Positions 38,993 through 48,753 of a DNA stretch of 64,000 nucleotides are shown piece by piece. Position 1 is the stretch's first letter. Every line of letters begins with the position of its first letter. The position numbers and the translations under genes were made by a program. This DNA comes from Variovorax sp. PBL-H6 (GTDB taxonomy: Bacteria > Pseudomonadota > Gammaproteobacteria > Burkholderiales > Burkholderiaceae_C): contig NZ_LR594659.1 of the NCBI RefSeq assembly GCF_901827155.1, positions 1,364,001 to 1,428,000 on the forward strand, given 5' to 3'. The notes below the pieces were generated by a model that ran no database searches, was not told the DNA's origin, and saw only the letters and a program-made list of their open reading frames with translations.

Positions 38993-40234
38993 TCACTTGC
39001 CGACCAATTTGAGCGCGCGTTGCCACGTGCGAAGCATGAAGCCCGCGCGTTCCACGTCGGCCTGCGCGACCAGCGGCGCTTCCCCGACGGGCTTGCCGTT
39101 CGAGTCAGCGATCACCTTGCCGATCACCGTCCCCTTCGTCACCGGTGCCTCCAGGTCTGGCTTGATCTGCACCGAGGTGTGCACCTGCTGGCCGCGCGGG
39201 ACCGTCACCGTCCATGGCGACTGCAGCGTCGCAGGAACAGTGTCGACCTTGCCAAAGCTGACCTTGGCGGTCGTTACCACCGCGTTCGGCTGAATGGGCG
39301 TCGCCTTCTCGAAGTTGCCGAAGCCCCACCCGAGCAGCGCGCGCGTCTCGTCGGCACGCGCCTGCGCGCTGTTGGTGTTGAGGATCACGGTGATGAGGCG
39401 CATCCCGTTGCGTTTGGACGAGGTGACGAGGCAGTAGCCCGCCTCCTGGGTGTGGCCGGTCTTCAGTCCGTCGACCGTTGGATCGGTATAGAGCAGGGCA
39501 TTGCGATTTCCCTGCTTGATGCCGTTGAACTTGAACTCACGCTCCGCGTAGATCGGGTAGTAGTCGGAGCTGTCGCGGATGATCGCGCGTGCCAGGATCG
39601 CGAGGTCCCGTGCAGACGCCTTGTGCTCCGGGTCGGGCAGACCCGTCGCATTCACGAAATGCGTGTGAGTCATGCCAAGGCGCTGGGCTTCGGCGTTCAT
39701 GAGCTTGGCGAAGCCCTCTTCGGAGCCGGCCATGTGCTCGGCGATTGCCTTGGACGCGTCGTTTCCGGACTGGACGATGATGCCGCGCAGGATGTCGATG
39801 ACCGTGGCTTGGCTGTTCAGCGGCAGGTACATGCATGACTCGGTGCTGGAGCCACGGCACCAGGCGTTCTGGCTGACCGATACCAGATCGTCCTTCTTGA
39901 GCTTGCCCGACCGAAGCGCTTGTTCGACCAGGAAGCTGGTCATCATCTTGGTCAGCGAGGCTGGCGGCAGCGGTTCGTCGGGGTTGGCCGAGGCGAGCAC
40001 TTCGCCAGAGTCGAAGTCCATCAACAACCATGACTTGGCGGGGAGCGCCGGCGCACCGCCGGCAACTGCGGTCTGTCCAGCCGCCGGCGCGGACGCAGGC
40101 GCGGCGGCCGCCGGCTTCTTCTGGGTTGCACGCTGAGCGGCGTGAGAGGCCGCAAAGGCTTCGGAGCCGGGGACAAGGGAACTCGCGGCAATCGCGAAGA
40201 GGACCGGAAGAATGGAAAAAGTCTTGGAGTGCAT
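38993..40234 (-). CDS. D-alanyl-D-alanine carboxypeptidase (PBP5/6 family)
   Basis: A 413-residue periplasmic penicillin-binding protein that removes the terminal D-Ala of peptidoglycan pentapeptides. The signal peptide covers about residues 1-28 (ending EAFA). An alanine/proline-rich spacer (35-65) precedes the catalytic domain. The three active-site motifs are SLTK (S93, K96), SGN (156-158) and KTG (258-260). The C-terminal beta domain ends in an amphipathic helix (ERAGFMLRTWQRALKLVGK) that anchors it to the membrane. The ATG at 40234 is used; the open frame continues upstream over ugd but is not coding. Confidence 0.95.
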   Translation of the reverse strand: MHSKTFSILPVLFAIAASSLVPGSEAFAASHAAQRATQKKPAAAAPASAPAAGQTAVAGGAPALPAKSWLLMDFDSGEVLASANPDEPLPPASLTKMMTSFLVEQALRSGKLKKDDLVSVSQNAWCRGSSTESCMYLPLNSQATVIDILRGIIVQSGNDASKAIAEHMAGSEEGFAKLMNAEAQRLGMTHTHFVNATGLPDPEHKASARDLAILARAIIRDSSDYYPIYAEREFKFNGIKQGNRNALLYTDPTVDGLKTGHTQEAGYCLVTSSKRNGMRLITVILNTNSAQARADETRALLGWGFGNFEKATPIQPNAVVTTAKVSFGKVDTVPATLQSPWTVTVPRGQQVHTSVQIKPDLEAPVTKGTVIGKVIADSNGKPVGEAPLVAQADVERAGFMLRTWQRALKLVGK

Positions 40235-40458
40235 GGGTGTTCTGGGGCGGAATGGAGATTGTCGCGGATCAGGCGTTGATTTTCGATCGCGAATGGAGGA
40301 TCGAAGATCGAAGTGCAAGTTCAATGCATGCGCGGCGGCTGACGGTCGAGTTGACGCTGCCTGGCCTATGCGATTCGCCTTCTCCGAGCATTTCCCATGG
40401 GTGCTCGCGTCTTTGACGAAGGCATCCCGGAGGTGCCCTCGATCCGGTATGGCCGCCT

Positions 40459-41832
40459 TCAGCGGCTGTTGCGCCCGATGCCCTGGTAGATGACGCCCGC
40501 CTCCTTCATGACGCCGGGCTCGTAGAGGTTGCGGCCATCGAAGATCACCGGCGACTTCATCAACGCCTTGAGCCGCTCGAGGTTGGGGCTGCGGTAGGCC
40601 TTCCACTCGGTCACGATGATCAGCGCGTCGGTATCGGCCAGCACCTCCAGCGGGTCCTTGGCCGAGGAAAAGCTGATGCGATCCAGCAGCGCCGGCGCAT
40701 CCGCGAAGTCGAGCTGCAGCACGCGTCTGGTCTCGTCGACGGCGATCGGGTCGTGCGCCACCACGCGCGCGCCGGCGCGCAGCAGCGTGTCGAGCACCAC
40801 GCGGCTCGGAGCCTCGCGCATGTCGTCGGTGTTGGGTTTGAAGGCCAGGCCCCACAGCGCGAAGCTGCGGCCGCTGAGGTCGGCGCCGAAGCGGTCGAGC
40901 ACCTTTTGCGTCAACACGCGCTTCTGCTCGTCATTGACAGCCTCGACCGACTCCAGCACCCGCAGTGTCTGCCCGTTCTCGCGCGCGATGCGCGTGAGCG
41001 CCTGGATGTCCTTCGGGAAGCAGCTGCCGCCGTAGCCGGTGCCGGCATAGAGAAAGCTATAGCCGATGCGCGGGTCGGAGCCGATGCCTTGGCGGACCGC
41101 CTCGATGTCGGCACCCACGCGATCGGCCAGATTGGCCAGCTCGTTCATGAAGCTGATGCGGGTGGCGAGCATTGCGTTGGCCGCGTACTTGGTGAACTCG
41201 GCGGAGCGCACGTCCATCACGCGGGTGCGCTCGTGATGGCGGTTGAAGGGCGCATAGAGCTTGCGCATGGCCGCCAGGGCCTCGCGGCCGTTCTCGTCGT
41301 CGCTGTAGCCGATGACGATGCGGTCGGGCCGCATGAAGTCCTCGACCGCGGCGCCTTCCTTCAGGAACTCGGGGTTGCTCACCACCGAGAAGCGCAGGTC
41401 CGGACGGCCGCGCTTGTCGAGCTCCTCCTGGATGACGGCGGCGACCTTGTCGGCCGTGCCCACCGGCACGGTGGACTTGTCGACCACCACCTTGAAGCCG
41501 TTCATGTACTTGCCGATGTTGCGCGCCGCCGCCAGCACGTACTGCAAGTCGGCGCTCCCGTCCTCGTCGGGCGGCGTGCCCACGGCGATGAACTGGACTT
41601 CGCCATGCGCGACCGAGGCCTCGATGTCGGTCGAGAAGCTCAGGCGTCTGGCCGCCGCGTTGGATTCGACCAGTTCGCTGAGGCCCGGTTCGTAGATCGG
41701 GATGCCGCCCGCGTTGAGGGTGTCGATCTTGCGCTTGTCGACGTCCACGCAGAGCACGTTGTTGCCGATGTCGGCGAGACAGGCGCCAGTGACGAGGCCG
41801 ACGTAGCCGGTGCCGATGATGGTGACGTTCAT
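40459..41832 (-). CDS. ugd: UDP-glucose 6-dehydrogenase
   Basis: A 457-residue NAD-dependent enzyme that oxidises UDP-glucose to UDP-glucuronate in two steps. It has the N-terminal Rossmann motif [10 protein letters not shown] (7-16), the central [20 protein letters not shown] dimer region, the catalytic cysteine C271 in YGGSCFPKD, and a C-terminal second Rossmann domain. The next gene upstream, four bases away, is a UDP-glucuronate decarboxylase-like enzyme, so the pair should carry UDP-glucose to UDP-xylose. It is the last gene of a three-gene operon with a GT2 glycosyltransferase. Confidence 0.97.
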   Translation of the reverse strand: MNVTIIGTGYVGLVTGACLADIGNNVLCVDVDKRKIDTLNAGGIPIYEPGLSELVESNAAARRLSFSTDIEASVAHGEVQFIAVGTPPDEDGSADLQYVLAAARNIGKYMNGFKVVVDKSTVPVGTADKVAAVIQEELDKRGRPDLRFSVVSNPEFLKEGAAVEDFMRPDRIVIGYSDDENGREALAAMRKLYAPFNRHHERTRVMDVRSAEFTKYAANAMLATRISFMNELANLADRVGADIEAVRQGIGSDPRIGYSFLYAGTGYGGSCFPKDIQALTRIARENGQTLRVLESVEAVNDEQKRVLTQKVLDRFGADLSGRSFALWGLAFKPNTDDMREAPSRVVLDTLLRAGARVVAHDPIAVDETRRVLQLDFADAPALLDRISFSSAKDPLEVLADTDALIIVTEWKAYRSPNLERLKALMKSPVIFDGRNLYEPGVMKEAGVIYQGIGRNSR

Positions 41833-41836
41833 GTGT

Positions 41837-42808
41837 TCAGTCTGCGATGGTTTCGGAGAGCGCCTTGTCGAAATAGGCGATGGTCTTCTTCAAGCCTTCC
41901 TCGAGCTGGGTCCTGGGCTCCCAGCCGCCGAGCTCCTGCTGGGCGAGCGTGATGTCGGGCCGGCGCTGCTTGGGGTCGTCCGCGGGCAGCGGCATGCGCA
42001 CCAGCTGGCTCTTGGAGCCGGTGAGCTCGATCACCTTGTTGGCGAGCTCCAGCATCGAGAACTCGCCGGGGTTGCCGATGTTGATCGGGCCCGGCACCTC
42101 GTCGCCGGTGCCCATCATGCGGAGCATTGCCTCCACAAGGTCGTCCACGTAGCAGAAGCTGCGCGTCTGCTGGCCGTCGCCGTAGATGGTGATGTCCTCG
42201 CCCTTGAGCGCCTGCACGATGAAGTTGGACACCACGCGCCCGTCGTTCATGTGCATGCGAGGGCCGTAGGTGTTGAAGATGCGCACGACCTTGATGCGCA
42301 GCTTGTGCTGGCGGTGGTAGTCGAAGAACAACGTCTCGGCGCACCGCTTGCCCTCGTCATAGCAGCTGCGGATGCCGATCGGGTTGACGCGGCCCCAATA
42401 GGCCTCGACCTGCGGATGGATCTCCGGGTCGCCGTAGACCTCGCTGGTGGAGGCCTGCAGGATCTTGGCGCGCACCCGTTTGGCAAGCCCCAGCATGTTG
42501 ATCGCGCCGTGCACGCTGGTCTTGGTGGTCTGCACCGGGTCGTGCTGGTAGTGAACCGGCGATGCGGGGCAAGCCAGGTTGAAGATCTCGTCGACCTCCA
42601 CATAGAGCGGGAAGGTCACGTCGTGCCGCATCAGCTCGAAACGTGGATGGTCGAGCAGGTGCTCGATGTTGCGCTTGGTGCCCGTGAAGAAGTTGTCGAC
42701 GCACAGGACATCGTGGCCCTGCTCGATGAGCCGGTCACAGAGATGGCTGCCCAGGAACCCGGCGCCGCCGGTGACCAGGACTTTCTTGGAAGCGTTGTAT
42801 TGCCGCAT
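41837..42808 (-). CDS. UDP-glucuronic acid decarboxylase-like SDR (UDP-xylose synthase)
   Basis: A 323-residue extended short-chain dehydrogenase. The NAD site is GGAGFLGS (14-21) and the catalytic pair is Y150 and K154 in [11 protein letters not shown]. The sequences [20 protein letters not shown] and [20 protein letters not shown] are highly characteristic of UDP-glucuronate decarboxylases, which convert UDP-glucuronate to UDP-xylose with CO2 release. ugd, which makes the substrate, lies 4 bases downstream in the operon and a GT2 enzyme 9 bases upstream. Other NAD-sugar epimerases share the fold, so I rate the exact activity likely rather than certain. Confidence 0.92.
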   Translation of the reverse strand: MRQYNASKKVLVTGGAGFLGSHLCDRLIEQGHDVLCVDNFFTGTKRNIEHLLDHPRFELMRHDVTFPLYVEVDEIFNLACPASPVHYQHDPVQTTKTSVHGAINMLGLAKRVRAKILQASTSEVYGDPEIHPQVEAYWGRVNPIGIRSCYDEGKRCAETLFFDYHRQHKLRIKVVRIFNTYGPRMHMNDGRVVSNFIVQALKGEDITIYGDGQQTRSFCYVDDLVEAMLRMMGTGDEVPGPINIGNPGEFSMLELANKVIELTGSKSQLVRMPLPADDPKQRRPDITLAQQELGGWEPRTQLEEGLKKTIAYFDKALSETIAD

Positions 42809-42817
42809 GCTGTGAGA

Positions 42818-43705
42818 TCACTCCATTGGGGGAATTGGTTGGGGGGGCTTGGCCTTCAGTTCGGCTACTGGCGGCTGCGCCGTGCGCTGTTCGTACATCT
42901 TCGCGTCGACCAGCATGCGAAACCACAATGCCTGAAAAAAAGCGAAATAGAAGCCGGTGGTGCCGTCCAGGAAGCCAAGCCGGAAGACGTATCGGTACAT
43001 GAAATAGCTGAGCGAGCGCAGCCCGGTCGGCAGCTTGTAGTAGATCTCCTTGATGAAGCGCGTGCGCTCGCGCGCGTCCCCCATCAGCCGGGGCTGGAGC
43101 ACGTTGGCGGCGGCCGGCCGCGGGCCCAGCTTCTCCTTGGCCTCCGCGTCGCTCCAGCGGTTGTGGCTGGCGATCCAGTCGGTGAGCCGGGCCGAGTTCT
43201 TGTCGTGCATGAAACCCTGGAGGCGCCCCGGCGTGGCGTTGCTGATGAAGTGCTGGTCGTAGAGCCGTGACTCGCAGCGCCCCGCGCCCGAGCGGAACAG
43301 CCGCAGGTGCCAAGGGTTGACGCCCGAGAAGCGCAGCATCTTGCCCATGAAGTAGTCGCGCCGGCGCAGCATGTAGGCATCGAAGCGCGGCGTGCCGGCG
43401 AGCAAGGCCCGGATCTCTGCGACGGCCTGCTCGTCCAGCACCTCATCGGCGTCCAGGTGCAGTTGCCAGCCGTAGGCCCCCTCGATCTGCGAGATCGCCC
43501 AGTTGCGCTGGTCGCTGTAGTTGGAGAAGGGCCGCTGCACCACGGCGCAGCCCAGCTCCTCGAGGAGGGCGACCGTGTTGTCCGTCGAATGCGAGTCGAC
43601 CACGAAGACGTTCGGGCTCGCCTTTTTCGCCTGCGACACGGTCTCCCGGATGATCGAGGCGGAGTTGAAGGTCAGGATGACGACAACGCAGGAGTCTTGT
43701 TCCAT
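42818..43705 (-). CDS. Family 2 glycosyltransferase (WaaE/LpsD-like)
   Basis: A 295-residue inverting GT-A glycosyltransferase. The N-terminal nucleotide-binding part has VVILTFNSASII and VDSHSTDNTVALLEELG, and the metal motif lies in LHLDADEVLD. The C-terminal half contains amphipathic segments (SLSYFMYRYVFRLGFLDGTT) as in WaaE/KdtX-like enzymes that add a sugar to lipopolysaccharide core. The C-terminus is proline-rich and encoded through a G7 run on the plus strand. It is the first gene of the operon with the UDP-xylose synthase-like gene and ugd. Transfer of a pentose or hexuronate is possible but not demonstrable. Confidence 0.88.
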   Translation of the reverse strand: MEQDSCVVVILTFNSASIIRETVSQAKKASPNVFVVDSHSTDNTVALLEELGCAVVQRPFSNYSDQRNWAISQIEGAYGWQLHLDADEVLDEQAVAEIRALLAGTPRFDAYMLRRRDYFMGKMLRFSGVNPWHLRLFRSGAGRCESRLYDQHFISNATPGRLQGFMHDKNSARLTDWIASHNRWSDAEAKEKLGPRPAAANVLQPRLMGDARERTRFIKEIYYKLPTGLRSLSYFMYRYVFRLGFLDGTTGFYFAFFQALWFRMLVDAKMYEQRTAQPPVAELKAKPPQPIPPME

Positions 43706-43786
43706 GAATGGGGTTGGCTGGCCGGGTTCGGTAACGCAGGTTGCCCGGCACTTTGCTGCAATGCAATGCCAAACTTTAGCACTACA

Positions 43787-43814
43787 GTTTTACAAATAGC
43801 CACAAAGCTGACAA
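43787..43814 (-). promoter_or_regulatory. Candidate promoter of the GT2-uxs-ugd operon
   Basis: On the minus strand TTGTCA (43814-43809) and TAAAAC (43792-43787, preceded by TG) are 16 bases apart in a noticeably AT-rich island, about 80 bases before the GT2 ATG. The -35 is good and the -10 is weak. Confidence 0.35.
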
Positions 43815-43835
43815 AAAACCACGGGCAAACCCTGG
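43813..43835 (-). terminator. Probable intrinsic terminator after argH
   Basis: Reading the minus strand, CCAGGG-TTTG-CCCGTGG forms a short stem with one bulged G and is followed by TTTTTT. It lies 35 bases after the argH stop and just before the candidate promoter of the next operon. Confidence 0.5.
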
Positions 43836-43869
43836 CATAGAGCCGCTCGGTGTTGCCGGGAGGAGACCG

Positions 43870-45267
43870 TTATTGCAGCCGAGCCCGGTGCCGCGCGATC
43901 TGCTTGCGGACCTGTGCCGGCGCGGTGCCACCGAGGATGTTGCGTGCATGCACCGAGCCACGCAGGCTCAGCACGTCGTACACGTCCTTCTCGATCTTGG
44001 GATGGAAGGTCTGCAGCACCGACAGAGGCAGCTCCGACAAGTCCACCTTGTGCGAGATCGCGGCCTTCACGGCATGCGCCACCGTCTCGTGCGCGTCGCG
44101 GAAGGGCAGGCCCTTCTTCACCAGGTAGTCGGCCAGGTCGGTGGCGGTGGCGTAGCCGCGCAGCGCCGCCTTCTCCATGGCCTCCGACTTGACGGTGATG
44201 CCGCCCACCATCTCCGCAAAGATGCGCAGCGTGTCCTTGAGCGTGTCGACCGTGTCGAACAGCGGCTCCTTGTCCTCCTGGTTGTCCTTGTTATAGGCCA
44301 GCGGCTGGCCCTTCATCAGCGTGATGAGGCCCATCAGGTGGCCGACGACGCGGCCCGTCTTGCCGCGCGCGAGTTCGGGCACGTCCGGGTTCTTCTTCTG
44401 CGGCATGATCGAACTGCCGGTGCAGAAGCGGTCGGCGATGTCGATGAAACCGAAGGCCTGGCTGGTCCAGAGCACCAGTTCCTCGCTGAGCCGGCTGATG
44501 TGCACCATGGCCAGCGAGGCGGCGGCAGCGAACTCGATCGCGAAGTCGCGGTCGCTCACCGCGTCCAGGCTGTTCTCGCACACCCCGTCCATGCCCAGCG
44601 TGCGCGCGACCAGTTCCCGGTCCAGCGGATAGCTGGTGCCCGCCAGCGCCGCGGCGCCCAGCGGGAGGCGGTTGACGCGGCCTCGCACGTCGGCCATGCG
44701 CTCGGCGTCCCGCGCGAACATCTCGACGTAGGCCAGCATGTGGTGGCCGAAGCTCACAGGCTGCGCCACCTGCAGGTGGGTGAAGCCCGGAAGGATCACC
44801 TCTGCGTTCTTCTCGGCGATGGCCAGCAGCGACTTCTGCAGGTCGCCGAGCAGCCCGCTGATCAGGTCGATCTCGCCGCGCAGCCAGAGCCGCACGTCGG
44901 TGGCCACCTGGTCGTTGCGGCTGCGGCCGGTATGCAGGCGCTTGCCGGCATCGCCGACCAGCTGCGTGAGGCGCGCCTCGATGTTCAGGTGCACGTCCTC
45001 GAGGTCGAGCTTCCAGTCGAAGGCGCCCGACTCGATCTCGCCGCGGATTTGCGCCATGCCGCGCTCGATGGCCGCATGATCCTCGGCGCCGATCACCCCC
45101 TGGGCGGCCAGCATGCCCGCATGCGCCAGCGAGCCCTGGATGTCGGCCTGCCACAGCCGCTTGTCGAAGAAGACGCTTGCGGTGTAGCGCTTCACCAGGT
45201 CGCTCATCGGTTCGGAGAACAGGGCCGACCAGGCTTCGGATTTCTTGTCGAGTTGGTTGTGGGTCAT
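43870..45267 (-). CDS. argH: Argininosuccinate lyase
   Basis: A 465-residue cytoplasmic enzyme for the last step of arginine synthesis, splitting argininosuccinate into arginine and fumarate. It shows [47 protein letters not shown] and the superfamily signature [12 protein letters not shown]. Length is normal. The ATG at 45267 is used; the frame is open further upstream but overlaps the divergent sensor-kinase gene. A histidine kinase and LytTR regulator start 52 bases away in the opposite direction, the argH-algZ-algR neighbourhood known from Pseudomonas. Confidence 0.97.
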   Translation of the reverse strand: MTHNQLDKKSEAWSALFSEPMSDLVKRYTASVFFDKRLWQADIQGSLAHAGMLAAQGVIGAEDHAAIERGMAQIRGEIESGAFDWKLDLEDVHLNIEARLTQLVGDAGKRLHTGRSRNDQVATDVRLWLRGEIDLISGLLGDLQKSLLAIAEKNAEVILPGFTHLQVAQPVSFGHHMLAYVEMFARDAERMADVRGRVNRLPLGAAALAGTSYPLDRELVARTLGMDGVCENSLDAVSDRDFAIEFAAAASLAMVHISRLSEELVLWTSQAFGFIDIADRFCTGSSIMPQKKNPDVPELARGKTGRVVGHLMGLITLMKGQPLAYNKDNQEDKEPLFDTVDTLKDTLRIFAEMVGGITVKSEAMEKAALRGYATATDLADYLVKKGLPFRDAHETVAHAVKAAISHKVDLSELPLSVLQTFHPKIEKDVYDVLSLRGSVHARNILGGTAPAQVRKQIARHRARLQ

Positions 45268-45319
45268 GGGTGTGAACCGGTTGGGAGGCAATAATGGGTT
45301 TGCACCCGATCTTTGCTTG

Positions 45320-46384
45320 ATGCGCAGCCCATCGATTTTATCGACCACCCCTCAGGCGCCGTCCCCGGCACGGACCCGTGGACCTGCGCGCGCCGGGGCC
45401 GCGATCTTCGATGCCTGCCAGATCGGCGTGGTGCTGCGTGCGGTCATGTTCGTCGAGGCGGTGGTGGCAGCGGCCACGTTGTTCCAGGCGTCCACACCCT
45501 CGGAGTGGCTGATGCTGCTCGCCACCGTCACCGGCGGAGCCCTGCCGGCCACGCTGCTGTGGCTGTTGTCGGCATGCTGGCTCAAGAAGCTGCTGGGCCG
45601 CTTGCCGCGCGCGGCGCAGTACGCAGCCGGCGCGCTGCTCGGGGCGGCCGCCGCGGTCTATGGCTGCGGCCTGTTGCGGCTGACCGGCGTGGTGGGAAGC
45701 GCGCCGTGGATTGCCAGCGCCCTGGCCGGGGCCATGTTCGCGGCGCTGGTAATGGCCGCGCTGGTGCTGCGCGCGCGCGGCCAGACGCCCGCGGCGATGA
45801 CGGCGCGCCTGGAGGAGCTGCAGTCGCGCATCCGTCCGCACTTTCTCTTCAATACGTTGAACAGCGCCATCGCGCTCGTGCGAGAGGAGCCGGCCAAGGC
45901 CGAGGCCATGCTCGAGGACTTGAGTGAGCTGTTTCGCCACGCCCTGGCCGATGAGGGCGAATCGGTCACCCTGGCCGACGAGATCGCGCTGGCCGAGCGC
46001 TACCTGGCGATCGAGCAGGTGCGCTTCGGCGAGCGGCTGCGCATCCGCTGGGACATCGATCCGGCGGCCAACGGCGCGCGCCTGCCGCCCTTGCTGCTGC
46101 AGCCGCTGGTCGAGAACGCGGTCAAGCATGGCGTCGAACCCAGCCCCGAGGGCGCAAAGATCCGCATCCGCACCGAGCGCCGCGGCAGCATGGCCGTGAT
46201 CGAAGTGATTAACAGCCTGCCGCCGCTGCGCTGGGCCGACGAGCCCCTGCCGCGCGGCCATGGCATCGCGCTGGCCAACGTGCGCGACCGGCTGCACCTG
46301 CTGCACGACGTGCAGGCGCAGTTCAGCGCGGGCATGGACCAGAAGGCCTATCGCGTGCGCATCGCCATTCCGGCAGAAGCGTGA
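45320..46384 (+). CDS. LytS/AlgZ-type membrane histidine kinase
   Basis: A 354-residue sensor of the His_kinase family. Four membrane helices fill about residues 33-150 with no sizeable periplasmic domain. The phosphoacceptor lies in [16 protein letters not shown] (H174) and the ATP site in [17 protein letters not shown] followed by [13 protein letters not shown], the layout of AlgZ, FimS and LytS. The partner response regulator starts 13 bases later. It is divergent from argH by 52 bases, matching the argH-algZ-algR order of Pseudomonas. In P. aeruginosa that system controls type IV pili and alginate; control here is inferred only from synteny. Confidence 0.92.
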   Translation: MRSPSILSTTPQAPSPARTRGPARAGAAIFDACQIGVVLRAVMFVEAVVAAATLFQASTPSEWLMLLATVTGGALPATLLWLLSACWLKKLLGRLPRAAQYAAGALLGAAAAVYGCGLLRLTGVVGSAPWIASALAGAMFAALVMAALVLRARGQTPAAMTARLEELQSRIRPHFLFNTLNSAIALVREEPAKAEAMLEDLSELFRHALADEGESVTLADEIALAERYLAIEQVRFGERLRIRWDIDPAANGARLPPLLLQPLVENAVKHGVEPSPEGAKIRIRTERRGSMAVIEVINSLPPLRWADEPLPRGHGIALANVRDRLHLLHDVQAQFSAGMDQKAYRVRIAIPAEA

Positions 46385-46397
46385 AAAAAACAGACAT

Positions 46398-47147
46398 ATG
46401 CATGTTCTTCGCACCCTCATCGTCGACGACGAAACGCTGGCCCGGTCGCGGCTGCGCACGCTGCTGGCCGATTGCCGCGCGCCGGCGGCCGAGGTCGTGG
46501 GCGAGGCGGCCAATGGTGCCGACGCCCAGGCGCAACTGCTCACCGGGGACTTCGATCTGGTGCTGCTCGACATCCACATGCCGGGCATGGACGGCATCGA
46601 GCTGGCACGCAGCCTGCGACAGCGCGCCGGCGCGCCGGCAGTGGTGTTCGTCACCGCGCATGCCGTCCACGCCGTCACGGCCTTCGAGCTCGAGGCCGTC
46701 GACTACCTCACCAAGCCGGTGCGGGCCGACCGGCTGCAGCAGGCGCTGCAGAAGGCAGCGCGCTCGCTGCGGGAGCGGCGCGGCCCCATGGCCGACGTGC
46801 CGCAGGAGGTGCTGCTGATCCAGGACCGCGGCCGTACCGAGCGTGTCCTGATGTCCGACGTGCTCTATCTCAAATCCGAGTACAAGTACCTCACGGTGCG
46901 CACCGCGGCGCGCAGCCACATCTACGACGGGTCGCTCGCCGAGTTCGAGGAGCGCTACCCGGCGCGCTTCGTGCGCGTGCACCGCAACGCGCTGGTGGCG
47001 CGCCAGTCGATCCGCGCGCTCCACAAGTACGACGACGGCGAGGACGCCGAGGGCTGGGCACTGCGCATCGACGGTATTCCCGAGCCGGTGGTGGTGTCGC
47101 GCCGCCAGTTGGCCGCCGTGCGCGAAGCGCTGAAGGATCCGCGATGA
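46398..47147 (+). CDS. LytTR-domain response regulator (AlgR-like)
   Basis: A 249-residue response regulator. The receiver domain covers about 1-125 with acidic residues D10-D11, the phosphorylation site D58 in LLDIHMPGMD, and the lysine in DYLTKPV. The C-terminal LytTR DNA-binding domain (about 145-245) contains VLYLKSEYKYLTVRT and the conserved FVRVHRNALVA. The ATG at 46398 gives MHVLRTLIVDDE. The kinase gene ends 13 bases upstream and the permease gene overlaps its stop by four bases. AlgR binds ACCGTTNGTC-like sites; none was searched for systematically here. Confidence 0.93.
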   Translation: MHVLRTLIVDDETLARSRLRTLLADCRAPAAEVVGEAANGADAQAQLLTGDFDLVLLDIHMPGMDGIELARSLRQRAGAPAVVFVTAHAVHAVTAFELEAVDYLTKPVRADRLQQALQKAARSLRERRGPMADVPQEVLLIQDRGRTERVLMSDVLYLKSEYKYLTVRTAARSHIYDGSLAEFEERYPARFVRVHRNALVARQSIRALHKYDDGEDAEGWALRIDGIPEPVVVSRRQLAAVREALKDPR

Positions 47148-48382
47148 ACGACGAAGTTGCACCGAAGACCGCAGAGGCGCCGGCCGAGCCGCCGCCACCG
47201 CCGCCACCGCCGCCGCTGTCGGCCGAGCAGGAGCGGACCGTTGCGGCAGCAGCCGAATCCGCCGAGGCGGAGGTGGAGCGCGTACTGCTGCACATGCCGG
47301 TCGACGTGCGCAGCGCAGCGCTGGTGATGCTGTGCGTGCTCGCCGTGGTGTTCACGCTTCACTGGGCCAAGTCCGTGTTCGTTCCGCTGATGCTGAGCCT
47401 GCTGCTGACCTATGCGCTCGCGCCGCTGGTCGATCTGTTCCAGCGCTGGAGGATCTCGCGCTGGATCAGTGCCGCCGTGATCCTGCTCGGGCTCCTCGGC
47501 GGCCTGGGCTGGACCGGCTATTCGCTCTCCGGCAGCGCCTCCGAGCTGCTCGATACGCTGCCCGTCGCGACGCAGAAGCTGCGCACGGCCTTGCGCAGCG
47601 GCCGGAGCACCGACACGAGCGCGCTCGACACCGTGCAGAAGGCTGCTGCCCAGATCGAGCAGGCGGCCGAGGAGAACTCGGCCAAGGTCGCCGCGCGCAA
47701 AGGCGTGTCGCGCGTGGTCGTCGAGCGGCCGGCCTTCAACGTGCGGGACTACCTGTGGAGCGGCACGGTGGGGCTGATCGCTGCCGCCGGGCAGCTCACG
47801 CTGGTCGCCTTCCTGACCTATTTCGCGCTCGGCTCGGGCGACACCTTCAGGCGCAAGCTGGTGAAGATCACCGGACCCAGCTTGCAGAAGAAAAAGATCA
47901 CCGTGCACGTGCTCGACGACATCACCCAGAACATCGAGCGCTACCTGCTGGTGCAGATCCTCACCAGTGCGATGGTCGGCCTCGCCACCGGCCTCGCCTT
48001 CTGGGCCATCGGGTTGGAGAACGCGGCCGTATGGGGCATCCTCGCCGCGGTGACCAACCTCATTCCCTACATCGGCTCGGTGATCGTGATGGCCGCGGCC
48101 GGCCTGGTGTCATTCCTGCAGTTCAACAGCATCGAGATGACGCTGCTGGTCGGCGGCACCTCGCTGCTCATCCATACGCTGGTGGGCAACTTGCTGGTGC
48201 CCTGGCTCACCAGCCGCACGAGCCGCATGAACCCGGTGGCGGTGTTCGTGGGCGTGATCTTCTGGGGGTGGATCTGGGGCATCTGGGGCCTGCTGCTGGG
48301 CATCCCGATCATGATGGTGGTGAAGGCCGTCTGCGACAGGGTGGAGGACCTGCAGCCGATCGGGGAGCTGCTCGGGGACTAG
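47144..48382 (+). CDS. AI-2E family transporter (PerM-like permease)
   Basis: A 412-residue polytopic membrane protein of the AI-2E/UPF0118 family; members move AI-2, act as Na+/H+ antiporters or have unknown cargo. The N-terminal 50 residues are cytoplasmic and include nine consecutive prolines. Hydrophobic helices follow from about residue 56, with the conserved NLIPYIGSVIVMAAAGLVSF and GNLLVPWLTSRTSRMNPVAV, and a final IWGIWGLLLGIPIMMVVKA. It overlaps the regulator gene by four bases and so is co-expressed with the two-component system; in Pseudomonas hemC occupies the equivalent position. It converges on the DUF3606 gene with four bases between stops. Confidence 0.9.
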   Translation: MNDEVAPKTAEAPAEPPPPPPPPPLSAEQERTVAAAAESAEAEVERVLLHMPVDVRSAALVMLCVLAVVFTLHWAKSVFVPLMLSLLLTYALAPLVDLFQRWRISRWISAAVILLGLLGGLGWTGYSLSGSASELLDTLPVATQKLRTALRSGRSTDTSALDTVQKAAAQIEQAAEENSAKVAARKGVSRVVVERPAFNVRDYLWSGTVGLIAAAGQLTLVAFLTYFALGSGDTFRRKLVKITGPSLQKKKITVHVLDDITQNIERYLLVQILTSAMVGLATGLAFWAIGLENAAVWGILAAVTNLIPYIGSVIVMAAAGLVSFLQFNSIEMTLLVGGTSLLIHTLVGNLLVPWLTSRTSRMNPVAVFVGVIFWGWIWGIWGLLLGIPIMMVVKAVCDRVEDLQPIGELLGD

Positions 48383-48386
48383 GACT

Positions 48387-48596
48387 TCAAGGCTTACCGT
48401 CCACGCGTTGTTCGTTGCTCGAGCTGCGCGTGCCCTTCAGGTGAAGCTCCACGTCAGCGACCCGGCTTCCAACGGCCTTGACCGCTTCCCGGATCTGCTG
48501 AGGGGTCGCATCGAATCGCCTGGCAAGATCTTCCAGCGCACTCGAGGAACTGACATCGATGCTTTCGGCTTGTGACGAGGCTTCATCTTGCGGCAT
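48387..48596 (-). CDS. DUF3606 domain protein
   Basis: A 69-residue soluble protein. The core (about 18-55) reads SALEDLARRFDATPQQIREA then VKAVGSRVADVELHL, the pattern of DUF3606, a small helix-turn-helix-like domain common in Burkholderiales and rhizobia with no assigned function. The ends are polar and probably disordered. A leaderless-looking ATG at 48596 is used. It stands alone, convergent with the permease gene and 157 bases from the MFS gene on the same strand. Confidence 0.75.
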   Translation of the reverse strand: MPQDEASSQAESIDVSSSSALEDLARRFDATPQQIREAVKAVGSRVADVELHLKGTRSSSNEQRVDGKP

Positions 48597-48753
48597 AGGA
48601 GTCCTTGGAAAAGAGTGCGACGTTTGCCTGCGAAGCTAGAACACGACATGCGCAACCGTGTCGGCGCGAGGCGCAACCAGCCAAGCGTGAATTCCTACTT
48701 CTTGCTGGCAAGCTGGGCAGGAGTTCGTGTTCCCGCCGGGTGTCGACCGCGAT

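Noticed and set aside
40235..40855. Long N-terminal extension of the D,D-carboxypeptidase
   Set aside because: It would overlap ugd in another frame; the signal peptide begins at the ATG 40234.
47180..47220. CCG-rich microsatellite in the permease gene as a phase-variation site
   Set aside because: It encodes nine prolines with mixed CCG/CCA codons, so it is not a pure repeat, and slippage by three would keep the frame.
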